Below are positions 1 through 8,200 of a stretch of 14,608 nt of DNA, in pieces. The stretch's first letter is position 1, and every line of letters starts with the position of its first letter. The notes under the pieces are model-generated. The model had not been told where the DNA came from. It searched no databases and was given only the letters and a program-made list of their open reading frames with translations. Source of the stretch: an uncultured Oscillospiraceae bacterium (GTDB lineage Bacteria; Bacillota; Clostridia; Oscillospirales; Oscillospiraceae); the NCBI GenBank assembly GCA_910579595.1, contig CAJTVM010000068.1:1-14608 (forward strand), read 5' to 3'. The position numbers and the translations under genes were made by a program.

Positions 1-311
1 CGCAGGGAGCGCTCCACCTCCACGGTGAAGTCCACGTGGCCCGGGGTGTCGATGATGTTGATCCGGGTCTGGGGGAACTGGTCCTTGGTGCCCTTCCAAT
101 AGCAGGTGGTGGCGGCGGAGGTGATGGTGATGCCGCGCTCCTGCTCCTGAGCCATCCAGTCCATGGTGGCGGTGCCGTCATGGGTCTCACCGATCTTGTA
201 GTTCACGCCGGTGTAGTACAGGATGCGCTCAGTGGTCGTCGTCTTACCGGCGTCAATGTGGGCCATGATACCGATATTACGGGTATTTCCCAGAGTAACT
301 TTTCTTGCCAT
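1..311 (-). CDS. fusA: Elongation factor G, N-terminal 103 codons (runs off the window)
   Basis: EF-G is the ribosomal GTPase that drives translocation of tRNA and mRNA after peptide transfer. The visible part is the start of the GTP-binding domain. It opens MARKVTLGNTRNIGIMAHID and carries the P-loop AHIDAGKT at about residues 17-24, the switch I motif RGITITSAA and the G3 motif DTPGH. The frame is open to the window edge, so the rest of the protein lies at lower coordinates. The start is the ATG at 311-309. A GGAGG at 329-325 is the only credible ribosome binding site, but its 13-nt spacing is long. The gene follows rpsG after 22 nt and belongs to the str operon. The family identity is certain from the motifs; only the missing 3' part is unknown. 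Confidence 0.98.
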   Translation of the reverse strand, partial: MARKVTLGNTRNIGIMAHIDAGKTTTTERILYYTGVNYKIGETHDGTATMDWMAQEQERGITITSAATTCYWKGTKDQFPQTRINIIDTPGHVDFTVEVERSL

Positions 312-333
312 GTTGGTTTATATGCCTCCGTCC

Positions 334-804
334 TTACCAGCGGTAGTGGGCGAACGCCTTGTTGGCCTCGGCCATCTTGTGGGTATCCTCGCGCTTCTTC
401 ACGGCGGAACCCGTATTGTTGGCGGCGTCCATGATCTCGCCGGCCAGCCGCTCCTTCATGGTCTTCTCGCCGCGGTTGCGGGAGTAGTTGGTCAGCCAGC
501 GCAGACCCAGGGTCTGACGGCGCTCGGGGCGCACCTCCATGGGGACCTGATAGGTGGAGCCGCCTACACGGCGGGACTTGGTCTCCAGAGACGGCATAAT
601 GTTCTCAATGGCGGTGGTGAACACCTCCAAAGGCTCTTTGCCGGTCTTGTCTTTGATGATGTCAAAGGCGCCGTAGACAACCTTCTGGGCGACGCCCTTC
701 TTGCCATCCAGCATGATGCTGTTGACGAGCTTAGTGACTAAGACGGAATTATACAGCGGGTCGGGTAAAACCTCCCGCTTGGGTACGTTACCACGTCTGG
801 GCAC
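334..804 (-). CDS. rpsG: 30S ribosomal protein S7
   Basis: S7 is a primary binding protein of the 16S rRNA 3' domain and nucleates assembly of the 30S head. The 156-residue product has the usual bacterial length. It shows the family hallmarks PRRGNVPKREVLPDP near the N-terminus, the central KSRRVGGSTYQVPMEVRPERR and the C-terminal HKMAEANKAFAHYRW. The start codon is GTG at 804-802, chosen because AAGGAGGG lies 8 nt upstream and the next residues match the conserved family start. The gene sits between rpsL (277 nt upstream, a structured gap) and fusA (22 nt downstream). In Escherichia coli S7 represses its own operon by binding the rpsL-rpsG gap; whether that applies here is unknown. Confidence 0.98.
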   Translation of the reverse strand: MPRRGNVPKREVLPDPLYNSVLVTKLVNSIMLDGKKGVAQKVVYGAFDIIKDKTGKEPLEVFTTAIENIMPSLETKSRRVGGSTYQVPMEVRPERRQTLGLRWLTNYSRNRGEKTMKERLAGEIMDAANNTGSAVKKREDTHKMAEANKAFAHYRW

Positions 805-1081
805 TTCGCTTCCCTCCTTCTACATAGAATTAGAATTCATAGGTACTCGAAGTTTTTCAAGCCGAAAACGGCTTAAAAACATCTCCGTACAATGCCTGTC
901 CGAGGTCCACCCGCGTTGAAGGGAATCTGCTCCATTCCGCAGCTTCCCTTCTCCTTATCCCCACAAAAGCTGAAAACCGCTTCTGCGGGAACCCCTTGGT
1001 TCGGGGGTTATATGGTAAACGCCCGGCAAGGCTTTCGGCCTTGCGCGCGTGCGCAAAACTCGTTGTTGGATGAAGAAGTAA
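805..1081 (-). other. Hairpin-rich rpsL-rpsG intercistronic region
   Basis: This 277-nt gap contains no credible gene. It holds five potential hairpins. They are at 853-879 (6 bp, a G-U wobble as transcribed, then 4 A-U pairs; TTTT loop in the transcript), 918-951 (8 bp, one mismatch, 4 bp), 977-988 (4 bp), 990-1009 (6 bp) and 1026-1044 (7 perfect bp with a 5-nt loop). None is followed by a U-tract in the transcribed direction, so they do not look like terminators. The position matches the S7 autoregulatory site of enterobacteria, but the sequence is not recognisably related to it. RNA processing or a degenerate dispersed repeat are alternatives. The hairpins are seen in the sequence; any regulatory role is inference. 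Confidence 0.5.
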
Positions 1082-1504
1082 TTACTTCTTCTTGGCCTTG
1101 GGCCGCTTGGCGCCGTACTTGGAGCGGGCCTGCATACGGCCGTTGACGCCCTGAGTGTCCAGGGTGCCGCGGATGATGTGGTAACGGACGCCGGGCAGAT
1201 CCTTGACACGGCCGCCGCGGATCATGACCACAGAGTGCTCCTGCAGGTTGTGGCCCACGCCGGGGATATAGGCGGTGACCTCGTAGCCGTTGGTCAGGCG
1301 CACACGGGCGATCTTACGCAGCGCGGAGTTCGGCTTCTTCGGGGTGGAAGTACGAACGGCGGTGCACACGCCCCGCTTCTGGGGAGAGGGCAGGTCGGTC
1401 TCCTTGTTCTTCAGGGTGTTCAGACCGTGCTGCATGGCGGGAGAGTTGGACTTGTAGGTGCTCTTCTCGCGGCCCTTGCGGACCAGTTGGTTAAAAGTAG
1501 GCAT
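1082..1504 (-). CDS. rpsL: 30S ribosomal protein S12
   Basis: S12 lines the decoding centre and affects translational accuracy. The product is 140 residues. It has the insertion of about 14 residues near positions 27-40 that separates Firmicutes S12 from the shorter enterobacterial form. Conserved blocks are PQKRGVC (41-47), TPKKPNSALRK (54-64) and GGRVKDLPGVRYH (97-109). The lysines at the classical streptomycin-resistance positions are present (K56 and K101 here, matching E. coli K43 and K88), so the protein looks wild type there. Asp102 is the equivalent of the methylthiolated aspartate known in E. coli. The ATG at 1504 follows AAAGGAGG at close spacing. The gene lies 82 nt after the L7Ae-like gene and shares its promoter. 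Confidence 0.98.
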   Translation of the reverse strand: MPTFNQLVRKGREKSTYKSNSPAMQHGLNTLKNKETDLPSPQKRGVCTAVRTSTPKKPNSALRKIARVRLTNGYEVTAYIPGVGHNLQEHSVVMIRGGRVKDLPGVRYHIIRGTLDTQGVNGRMQARSKYGAKRPKAKKK

Positions 1505-1586
1505 GATTTTCCTCCTTTCAATAAATATATATTTTAACGAACCATCCGGGGATTATTCGTCAAAACCGAAAAATTTTAGCGCGTCA

Positions 1587-1826
1587 TCAAATGGCGGCAG
1601 CCACGGCGGCCCCTACGGCGATTCCGCAGTCCCGGCCCAGCTCCTTCATGGAACCGAACCAGACGGCCTCTATACCCTGCTCCCGGGCCTGTTCTTCCAA
1701 GGGCTGGGTAAGGTGGGGATCGGCGTCCCGGGCCAGATAGAGCCGCTTCACGCGGCCTGCGGCCAACGCCCGCCGAACCTGTTTGACACCCACGACCTTC
1801 GCCGCGTTTGCCAGTTCCTCCGGCAT
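1587..1826 (-). CDS. L7Ae/L30e-family RNA-binding protein, first gene of the str operon
   Basis: This small protein belongs to the L7Ae/L30e/Gadd45 family, whose members bind kink-turn RNA. Firmicutes commonly carry such a gene (YbxF-like) directly before rpsL. The 79-residue product starts MPEELANAAKVVGVKQVRRAL and ends with the family signature GSMKELGRDCGIAVGAAVA. DADP near residue 35 is also typical. I start at the ATG at 1826-1824, because AAAGGGGG lies 8 nt upstream. An in-frame TTG at 1853 would extend it by nine residues, but it sits only about 5 nt after the expected transcription start. The gene heads an operon with rpsL, rpsG and fusA. A target such as rRNA or mRNA k-turns is likely from the family but is not shown here. 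Confidence 0.93.
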   Translation of the reverse strand: MPEELANAAKVVGVKQVRRALAAGRVKRLYLARDADPHLTQPLEEQAREQGIEAVWFGSMKELGRDCGIAVGAAVAAAI

Positions 1827-1864
1827 CGGACAGACCCCCTTTCCATATACCAACGCAATGTTGA

Positions 1865-1893
1865 ATTATAACATAGCACAGCCTGCCCGTCAA
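1865..1893 (-). promoter_or_regulatory. Sigma-A promoter of the str operon
   Basis: On the minus strand, TTGACG at 1893-1888 is followed after exactly 17 nt by TATAAT at 1870-1865. A TG one base before the -10 makes it an extended -10 promoter. Transcription should begin near 1858, which gives a leader of about 32 nt before the L7Ae-like ATG. It is the only strong promoter seen upstream of rpsL, rpsG and fusA. Confidence 0.9.
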
Positions 1894-2007
1894 GGGCAAA
1901 TTCCCCGCAAAGCACTAAAAAATCGCCAAAAGAAGGGGGAAATTCCGCCGGAAAACGGCGCGGTATGACAAAAGAGACGAAAATACGGGCCGCAGTTCGA
2001 TTTTTTC

Positions 2008-2036
2008 TTGACATCAACGCGTTAAAGCAGTATACT
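2008..2036 (+). promoter_or_regulatory. Sigma-A promoter of the ABC transporter operon
   Basis: A perfect TTGACA (2008-2013), a 17-nt spacer and TATACT (2031-2036) predict a start near 2043. The spacer contains the 8-bp palindrome AACGCGTT (2016-2023), a possible operator that I cannot assign to a regulator. The leader of about 94 nt can form small alternative hairpins (CGGCA at 2050-2054 with TGCCG at 2067-2071; GCCGT at 2041-2045 with ACGGC at 2082-2086). No T-box sequence or recognised riboswitch is visible in it. Confidence 0.88.
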
Positions 2037-2136
2037 GACAGCCGTGAGCCGGCAGGCTAGCCTTTTTGCCGCGGCGCTTTGACGGCACAAAGCAATAAAG
2101 CGATTCAGATGTACACACAAATTGGAGGAATTCAGA

Positions 2137-3168
2137 ATGAAAAGCCTGTTCAAGCTGGCCGCGCTGTTCCTGTCGCTGGCCATGATCCTGTCCCTGGGCG
2201 CCTGCTCCGGCGGCGATGCCCAGAGCTCCGCCCCGTCCAACGGCGGCGCCGCGGAAACCCAGCCCGCCGAACCCACCGGCGATGGCCAAACCTATCTCAT
2301 CGGCATCTGTCAGCAGGATCAGCATCCCGCGCTGGACGCCGCCACCCAGGGCTTTAAGGACGCGCTGGTGGAAAAACTGGGCGAGGCCAATGTGAAATTC
2401 ACCGAGGGCAACGCCTCCGGCGACACCGCCAACTGCCCCACCATCATTAACGGCTTTCTGGCGGAGAACGTGGATCTGATCCTGGCCAACGCCACCGGAT
2501 CCCTTCAGGCGGCCCACTCCGCCACGGCGGACGTCCCCATCCTGGGCACCTCCGTCACCGACTACGCCACCGCCCTGGAGATTGACAACTGGAACGGCAC
2601 CGTGGGCGGCAACATCTCCGGCACCTCCGACCTGGCCCCTCTGGACGAGCAGGCCAATATGCTCCACGAGCTGTTCCCCGACGCCCAGAAGGTGGGTCTG
2701 CTCTACTGCTCCGGCGAACCCAACTCCGTCTACCAGTGCGACGTGATCGAGGGCTATCTCAAGGACATGGGCTATGAGGTCAGCCGCTACGCCTTCACCG
2801 ATACCAACGACGTGGCCTCCGTCACCCAGACCGCCTGCGACAACAGCGAAGTGATCTACGTCCCCACCGACAACACTGCCGCCAAGAACACCGAGGCTAT
2901 TGCCAACGTGGTGCTGCCTGCGGGTGTGCCCGTCATCGCCGGTGAGGAAGGTATCTGCAAGGGCTGCGGCGTGGCCACCCTGACCATCAGCTACTACGAC
3001 ATCGGCCACATCGCCGGCGAGATGGCCTACGATATCCTGGTCAACGGCGCGGACATCTCCACCATGGCCGTGAAATCCGCCCCCGAGGTGGTCAAAAAGT
3101 ACAACGCCGCCAACTGCGAGACGCTGAACGTAGACATCCCCGAAGGCTATGAGGCCATCGAGGGCTGA
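2137..3168 (+). CDS. ABC importer substrate-binding lipoprotein (PF04392, TrpX/TyrX-like)
   Basis: This is the extracytoplasmic receptor of the importer encoded by the next two genes. The 343-residue product begins with a lipoprotein signal peptide: basic MKSLFK, a hydrophobic stretch and the lipobox LGAC, with lipidation expected at Cys23. A Ser/Gly/Ala/Pro-rich linker follows, to about residue 50. The rest matches the ABC_sub_bind family: HPALDAATQGFKDAL, a VDLILANAT segment, VPILGTSVTDY, VGLLYCSGEPNSVYQ, VIYVPTDNTAA and a C-terminal NVDIPEGYEA. The ATG at 2137 is preceded by TTGGAGG at 8-nt spacing; an in-frame TTG at 2122 lies inside that ribosome binding site and is not used. Characterised members with this partner set bind aromatic amino acids, but the family also serves other ligands, so the substrate is unproven. 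A hairpin at 3196 separates it from the permease gene. Confidence 0.92.
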   Translation: MKSLFKLAALFLSLAMILSLGACSGGDAQSSAPSNGGAAETQPAEPTGDGQTYLIGICQQDQHPALDAATQGFKDALVEKLGEANVKFTEGNASGDTANCPTIINGFLAENVDLILANATGSLQAAHSATADVPILGTSVTDYATALEIDNWNGTVGGNISGTSDLAPLDEQANMLHELFPDAQKVGLLYCSGEPNSVYQCDVIEGYLKDMGYEVSRYAFTDTNDVASVTQTACDNSEVIYVPTDNTAAKNTEAIANVVLPAGVPVIAGEEGICKGCGVATLTISYYDIGHIAGEMAYDILVNGADISTMAVKSAPEVVKKYNAANCETLNVDIPEGYEAIEG

Positions 3169-3195
3169 ACCCACTCAATTTCCAAGCTGGGTTGA

Positions 3196-3228
3196 GGCGG
3201 GAAAGGGAGCTTCCCCTTCCCGCCTTTT
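3196..3228 (+). terminator. Attenuator-like hairpin between lipoprotein and permease genes
   Basis: A 13-bp stem with one A-C mismatch (arms 3196-3208 and 3212-3224), closed by a 3-nt loop, is followed by only four T residues (3225-3228). It lies inside the operon, 28 nt after the lipoprotein stop codon. Partial termination or 3' mRNA protection would give more binding protein than membrane components, as is common for ABC importers. The stem is seen; the function is inference. Confidence 0.6.
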
Positions 3229-3290
3229 CCCGGCCTTTCCTGATTTTTGCGTCAAACATGAATTTTGATTGAAACCGGGGGAATCTTCAC

Positions 3291-4244
3291 ATGACATTCC
3301 TGATTTCGCTGCTCAACTCCATGCCGGGGGCCACCGCCCAGGGTCTGGCCTGGGGCATCATGGCCATCGGCGTGTATATCACCTACAAGATTCTGGACAT
3401 TGCCGATCTGACGGTAGACGGCTCCATCGGCACAGGGGCTGCGGTGTGCGTCCTGCTCACCATCAACGGCGTGCCCGTGTGGATTGCCATGCTGTGCGCG
3501 GTGCTGGCAGGCTTGCTGGCGGGGCTGGTTACGGGCCTGCTCCATACGGCGTGCGGCATACCCGCCATCCTGTCCGGCATTTTGACCCAGCTGGCCCTGT
3601 ACTCCGTCAATCTGCGGATCATGGGCTGGGGAACCGACACAGGCAAGTCCAACCTGCCCGTCAGCGTGGACAAATATCATCTGCTGGTGTCCGCCCGCTA
3701 CGTGCGCAGCGCGGCCCTGAACAACCCCCTGATCCCGCTGGCCATCTTTGTGGCGTTGGTGATCGCCCTGCTGTACTGGTTCTTCGGCACCGAGCTGGGC
3801 TGCTCATTGCGGGCCACGGGCGCCAACGGCAATATGGCCCGGGCCCAGGGCATCAACACCAACCGGTGCAAGGTGCTGGGACTGATGGTGTCCAACGGGC
3901 TGGTAGCCCTGTCCGGGGCGCTGCTGGCCCAGTACCAGGGCTTTTCCGACGTGAACATGGGCCGGGGCGCCATCGTCATCGGCCTGGCCGCCGTCATCAT
4001 CGGCGAGGTGCTGTTCTCCAAGGTATTCCGAAACTTCGCGCTGAAGCTGCTGGCCTGCGCCATCGGCGCGGTGATCTACTACGTGGTCATTCAGGTGGTG
4101 CTCCGGCTGGGGCTGTCCACCGACGATCTGAAGCTGCTCACCGCCCTGGTGGTGGCCGTGTTCCTGGCGGTGCCCTACTGGAAGGGCCGGTATTTCGCCA
4201 AAAAAGTCATGCCTGCGCAGAAAGGGGGACAGGCCAATGCTTGA
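3291..4244 (+). CDS. ABC importer permease (BPD_transp_2, TrpY-like)
   Basis: This is the membrane component of the importer, 317 residues, of the LivH-type permease superfamily (PF02653). It has many hydrophobic segments, about eight or nine by eye, starting at residues 5-35 and including GAAVCVLLTI, WIAMLCAVLAGLLAGLVTGLL and IPLAIFVALVIALLYWFFG. The cytoplasmic coupling region GCSLRATGANGNMARAQGIN (about 171-190) is the most diagnostic part. SGALLAQYQGFSDVNMGRG follows, matching the same subfamily. The ATG at 3291 has GGGGGA at 8-nt spacing. The last 8 nt overlap the ATPase gene, so the two are translationally coupled. It is the usual partner of PF04392 binding proteins. No frameshift or missing core segment is seen. 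Confidence 0.93.
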   Translation: MTFLISLLNSMPGATAQGLAWGIMAIGVYITYKILDIADLTVDGSIGTGAAVCVLLTINGVPVWIAMLCAVLAGLLAGLVTGLLHTACGIPAILSGILTQLALYSVNLRIMGWGTDTGKSNLPVSVDKYHLLVSARYVRSAALNNPLIPLAIFVALVIALLYWFFGTELGCSLRATGANGNMARAQGINTNRCKVLGLMVSNGLVALSGALLAQYQGFSDVNMGRGAIVIGLAAVIIGEVLFSKVFRNFALKLLACAIGAVIYYVVIQVVLRLGLSTDDLKLLTALVVAVFLAVPYWKGRYFAKKVMPAQKGGQANA

Positions 4245-5031
4245 CGTAAAAAACATCTGCAAAACCTTCAACCCCGGCACGGTCAACGAAAAGACGGCGC
4301 TGCGGGGGGTGTCCCTCCACCTGGACGACGGCGATTTCGTCACCGTCATCGGCGGAAACGGCGCGGGCAAATCCACCTTGCTCAACGCGGTGGCGGGGGT
4401 GTGGCCGGTGGACGCCGGCTCTATCTCCATCGGCGGCACGGACGTCACCCACCTGCCGGAGCACAAACGGGCAAAACACATCGGCCGGGTGTTCCAGGAT
4501 CCCATGATGGGCACCGCCGCCACCATGCAGATTGAGGAAAATATGGCCCTGGCCGCCCGCCGGGGCAGGCGCCGCACCCTGCGCGCCGGCATCACCAAGG
4601 ACGAACGGGATCACTACCGGGAGCTGCTGAAAATCCTGGATCTGGGGCTGGAAGACCGGCTCACGTCCAAGGTGGGCCTGCTGTCCGGTGGCCAGCGCCA
4701 GGCGCTGACCCTGCTGATGGCCACGCTGCAGAAGCCCCAGCTGCTGCTGCTGGACGAGCACACCGCCGCCCTGGACCCCAAAACGGCGGCCAAAGTGCTG
4801 GACGCCACCGAGCGCATCGTGCAGAAGGATCGCCTCACCACCCTGATGATCACCCACAATATGAAGGACGCTATTGTCCACGGCAACCGGCTGATCATGA
4901 TGTACGAAGGGAACGTAGCCCTGGACATCTCCGGGGAGGATAAGAAAAAGCTCACCGTAGAGCAGCTGCTGGCCAAGTTCGGGCAGGCCACCGGTTCCGA
5001 CGAGGCGGATGATAAGCTGCTGCTGGGCTGA
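4237..5031 (+). CDS. ABC importer ATP-binding protein (TrpZ-like)
   Basis: This is the 264-residue ATPase subunit that powers the importer. All nucleotide-binding motifs are intact: Walker A GGNGAGKST (39-47), Q-loop Gln87 in VFQDP, signature LSGGQ (149-153), Walker B LLLLDE (169-174) followed by the D-loop ALD, and the H-loop His207 in ITHNM. The ATG at 4237 overlaps the permease stop by 8 nt, with AAAGGGGG 8 nt upstream. The C-terminus (about 225-264) is a short extension with no regulatory domain. It closes the operon; a strong terminator begins 69 nt after its stop. One complete set of receptor, membrane protein and ATPase is present, so the importer should be functional. Confidence 0.95.
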   Translation: MLDVKNICKTFNPGTVNEKTALRGVSLHLDDGDFVTVIGGNGAGKSTLLNAVAGVWPVDAGSISIGGTDVTHLPEHKRAKHIGRVFQDPMMGTAATMQIEENMALAARRGRRRTLRAGITKDERDHYRELLKILDLGLEDRLTSKVGLLSGGQRQALTLLMATLQKPQLLLLDEHTAALDPKTAAKVLDATERIVQKDRLTTLMITHNMKDAIVHGNRLIMMYEGNVALDISGEDKKKLTVEQLLAKFGQATGSDEADDKLLLG

Positions 5032-5032
5032 C

Positions 5033-5130
5033 GCCCCGTCAGGCGCCCGCGCAGCGGGGACGGCGCTTGCGCCGCAAATTCGCAGCAAAGCGGAAAATTT
5101 CCGCAGGGTGGATTCACTCCGCCCTGCGGA
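5033..5130 (-). repeat. Dispersed palindromic repeat, copy 1
   Basis: Read on the minus strand, this stretch resembles 13549-13641 read on the plus strand. Both begin GGGCGG(G)AGTGAATCC, continue CCCTGCG, one base, AAAT and then TCCGC. After a gap of different length both show CTGCGRATTTRCGGCG, and both end in a GC-rich hairpin-prone tail closing with GGGGC. The first part folds into a hairpin with AGTGAAT in its loop. In this copy the hairpin also serves as the terminator of the ABC operon. I recognise no named element. Confidence 0.6.
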
Positions 5131-5134
5131 TTTT
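5100..5134 (+). terminator. Rho-independent terminator of the ABC transporter operon
   Basis: The arms TCCGCAGGG (5100-5108) and CCCTGCGGA (5122-5130) pair perfectly. The stem extends inward by one wobble and three more pairs to a 5-nt loop. TTTT follows at 5131-5134. It lies 69 nt after the ATPase stop codon and coincides with the head of the repeat copy. Confidence 0.8.
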
Positions 5135-5189
5135 CAATGCTCTCAGAACCTGTATTCACAACCTCAATTCACCGTTTGGCCGGGCAGAG

Positions 5190-5220
5190 AAATCCCCCGG
5201 CGCAAGCCGGGGGATTTCTT
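5190..5220. terminator. Bidirectional terminator between ABC operon and Sel1 gene
   Basis: A perfect 12-bp stem (AAATCCCCCGGC, 5190-5201, with 5206-5217) is capped by a GCAA tetraloop. On the plus strand TTTCTTTTA follows. On the minus strand the stem starts 3 nt after the Sel1-protein stop codon and is followed by a poorer T-tract. It can therefore serve both convergent transcripts, more strongly the plus-strand one. Confidence 0.85.
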
Positions 5221-8200
5221 TTACTTCCTGCCGAAGGGCCACCAGCCCTTCTTCTCTTTTTTTTGCGCGGGCTTGGGCGGCGCGGGCCGCTGGACGGCCC
5301 TGGAGGCCGGCATCAGCTCAAGGGCCTCCTTGGCCTTTTTGTGCCCCTTATCCGCCGCCTTCTGGTAGAGCGCCTGGGCCTTAGCGGGATCCCGTTCCAC
5401 GCCCCGGCCCATCTCGCAGCACTGTCCCAGCAGGTACATTCCCCGGGCGCTGCCCTTGTCGGCGGCGCGCTGGTAAAGCTGCGCGGCACGCCCCTCGTCC
5501 CTGGGCGCCCCCGTCCCGGAAGCATAGCATTCCCCCAAGGAGCAGATCCCATCCAAATGCCCGCCCTCGCTGGCGCGGGTGTACAGCTCCACCGCCTTTT
5601 CCGGGTTTTTCTCCACGCCCCGGCCGGTTTCGTAGCACTCGCCCAGCAAATACTCCGCCCGGTGGTGGCCCTGACCGGCGGACTTGGCAAACCACTGTGC
5701 CGCCGATGCATAATCCTCGTCCACGGTGATGCCGTGGTAGTAGAAAAACCCCAGGTTGCACTGGGCGCGGGCGTTGCCCCGCTGGGCGGCTTCCAAATAA
5801 AACTCCCGGGCCTTGTCTTTGTCCTCCTCTACCCCTTCGCCCAGTTCGTAGCACAGTCCCAGGGAGCAGGTTCCGGCGGCATAGCCCCCCTCGTGGGCAA
5901 TCCGGTACAGCCGGACGGCCTCATCCATATCCTCCTCCACACCGTAGCCGTATTCATAGCACTCGCCCAGCAGGAAGTGGGCCCGGGCGCTGCCCTGTCC
6001 CGCCGCCTGGCGGAACCACTTGACGGCCTCCCCGTCATCCATTTCCACACCGATGCCCTGGTAGAGGCAGTAACCGTAGTTGCACTGGGCCCAGGCGCTG
6101 CCCTGTCCCGCGGCCTCCCGGTAGAGCTGCGCGGCACGGGCCTTGTCCGCCGCCACGCCCTTGCCGAACTCATAGCACACCCCCAGAGCGCAGGTGCCCG
6201 CGGCATAGTGCTGCTCGTGGGACTTCCGGTAGTATTCCACCGCCTTTTTCTGATCCCGCTCCACGCCGCTGCCGTTCTCGTAGCATTCGCCCAGCAGCTG
6301 TTGGGCCCGGGGCTGGCCCGCCTCGGCGGCTCTGGTGAACCATTTGACCGCCTGTGCGTCGTCCTCCGCCACGCCAATGGCCCGGTAGTAGCAGAAGCCC
6401 AGATTGCACTGGGCGCGGACATAGCCCGCCTCTGCGGCTTGGCGGTACAGCTCCACCGCTTTTTTCAGATCCTGCTCCACGCCGCTGCCCAGCTCGTAGC
6501 ACAGCCCCAGGGAGCAGGTCCCGGCGGGATAGCCCGCCTCGTGGGACTGGCGGAACAGCTCAAAGGCACGGGCCTCGTCCTGCTCCACGCCGTAGCCGTT
6601 GTCGTAGCACTCGCCCAGCAGCTGCTGGGCCCGGGCGCTGCCCTGCTCCGCCGCCTTGGCAAACCATTTGACGGCCTCCTTGTCATCCATTTCAACGCCG
6701 ATGCCCTGGTAGTAGCAGAAGCCCAGGTTGCACTGGGCGCGGGCCTCCCCGGCCTCGGCGGATTTTATGTAAAGCTCCACCGCCTTTTTCTTGTCCATCT
6801 CCACCCCCAGGCCCAGCTCATAGCACAGCCCCAAAGCACAGGTCCCGGCGGGGTGTCCCTTCTCATCGGCCTGGACATACAGGCCAACGGCCTGATCGAT
6901 ATCCCTTTCCACACCGTAACCGCCCTCATAGCACTGCCCCAGCAGGAACAGTGCCCGGGCATTGCCCTGCTGCGCGGCCTTGTTGAACCAGAGGACGGCC
7001 TCATCGTTGTCCTCCTCCACGCCGATGCCCCGGTAGCAGCAGTAGCCCAGATTGCACTGCGCCCGGGCGTCCCCGGCCTCGGCGGCCTGCCGGTACAGCT
7101 CGACGGCCCGGCTCAGATCCTGCTCCACCCCACGGCCCAGCTCATAGCACAGCCCCAGGGCGCAGGTGCTGGGGGGATACCCCCCCTCGCTGGCGGCCTG
7201 GTACAGCCGCAGCGCCTTGTCCGGATCCGGCTCTACGCCATAGCCGAAGTCGTAGCAGTCCCCCAGCAGGCCCAAGGCCCGGGGGTAGCCCTCCTCCGCC
7301 GCCTCGGTGAACCACTTGACGGCCTCCTTGTCGTCCACCTCGGCGCCAATGCCCCGGTAGTAGCAGAACCCCAGGTTGCACTGGGCGGGCACATAGCCCC
7401 GCTCCGCCGACCGCCGGTACAGCTCTACCGCTTTTTTCTCGTCCTTTTCCACACCGGTTCCCAGCTCGTAGCACAGCCCCAGGGCGCAGATGGCGGGGGG
7501 ATATTCGTCCTCCCCCTCGCTGGCCTGGGCGTACAGCTCCACCGCCTTGGCCTCATCCCGCTCCACGCCGTTGCCGTACTCATAGCACTGGGCCAGCAGG
7601 AACATCCCCTTGGTGTGGCCCTGGCCGGCACATTTGCGGTACAGCTCCGCCGCTTTTTTCTCGTCCTTTTCCACGCCGATGCCCCGGTCATAACACACGC
7701 CCAGGGCACAGGTACCCGCATCATAATCCTGCTCGTGGGCGGCGCGGTAGAGCTGCACCGCCTTTTCCTCGTCCTTTTCCACCCCGAGGCCGGACTCGAA
7801 GCACTCGCCCAAAAGGGTCTGGGCCCGGGGGTGCTCCTGCTGCGCGGCCTTGGCAAACCAGCTCACCGCCTCCCCGTAATCCTGCTCCACCCCGATGCCC
7901 CGGTAGAAGAAAAAGCCCAGGTTGCACTGGGCGGGGGGGTAGTCCTGCTCCCCCGCCTCCCGGTACAGCTCCGCCGCCCGGAGCTTATCCATATCCACGC
8001 CGATGCCGATCTCGTAGCACAGCCCCAATTCACACTGGGCAGGGGGATAGCCCTGCTCCGCCGCCAGGGTGAGCTGCTGCACCCCCTTTTCCGGATCCTT
8101 TTCCGTGCCGATGGCCCGCAGGTAGCACAGCCCCAGGCCGTACTGGGCGGAGATGTGATCCCCCTCCGCCGCCCGGGTAAACCAGCGGAAAGCCAGCTCC

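Noticed and set aside
901..925. GGGTGGACC on the minus strand in the rpsL-rpsG gap, resembling the T-box core
   Set aside because: The match to GGGTGGNACCGCG breaks after ACC, no specifier stem or terminator with a T-tract follows, and a tRNA-sensing leader between two ribosomal protein genes makes no sense.
1824..1853. TTG start at 1853 for the L7Ae-like gene
   Set aside because: It would lie about 5 nt after the predicted transcription start without a ribosome binding site; the ATG at 1826 has a purine-rich site at normal spacing.
2014..3174. A 386-codon minus-strand open frame over the lipoprotein gene
   Set aside because: It is an antisense shadow rich in Gly/Val/His with no motif. The plus strand has a signal peptide, lipobox and a family match.
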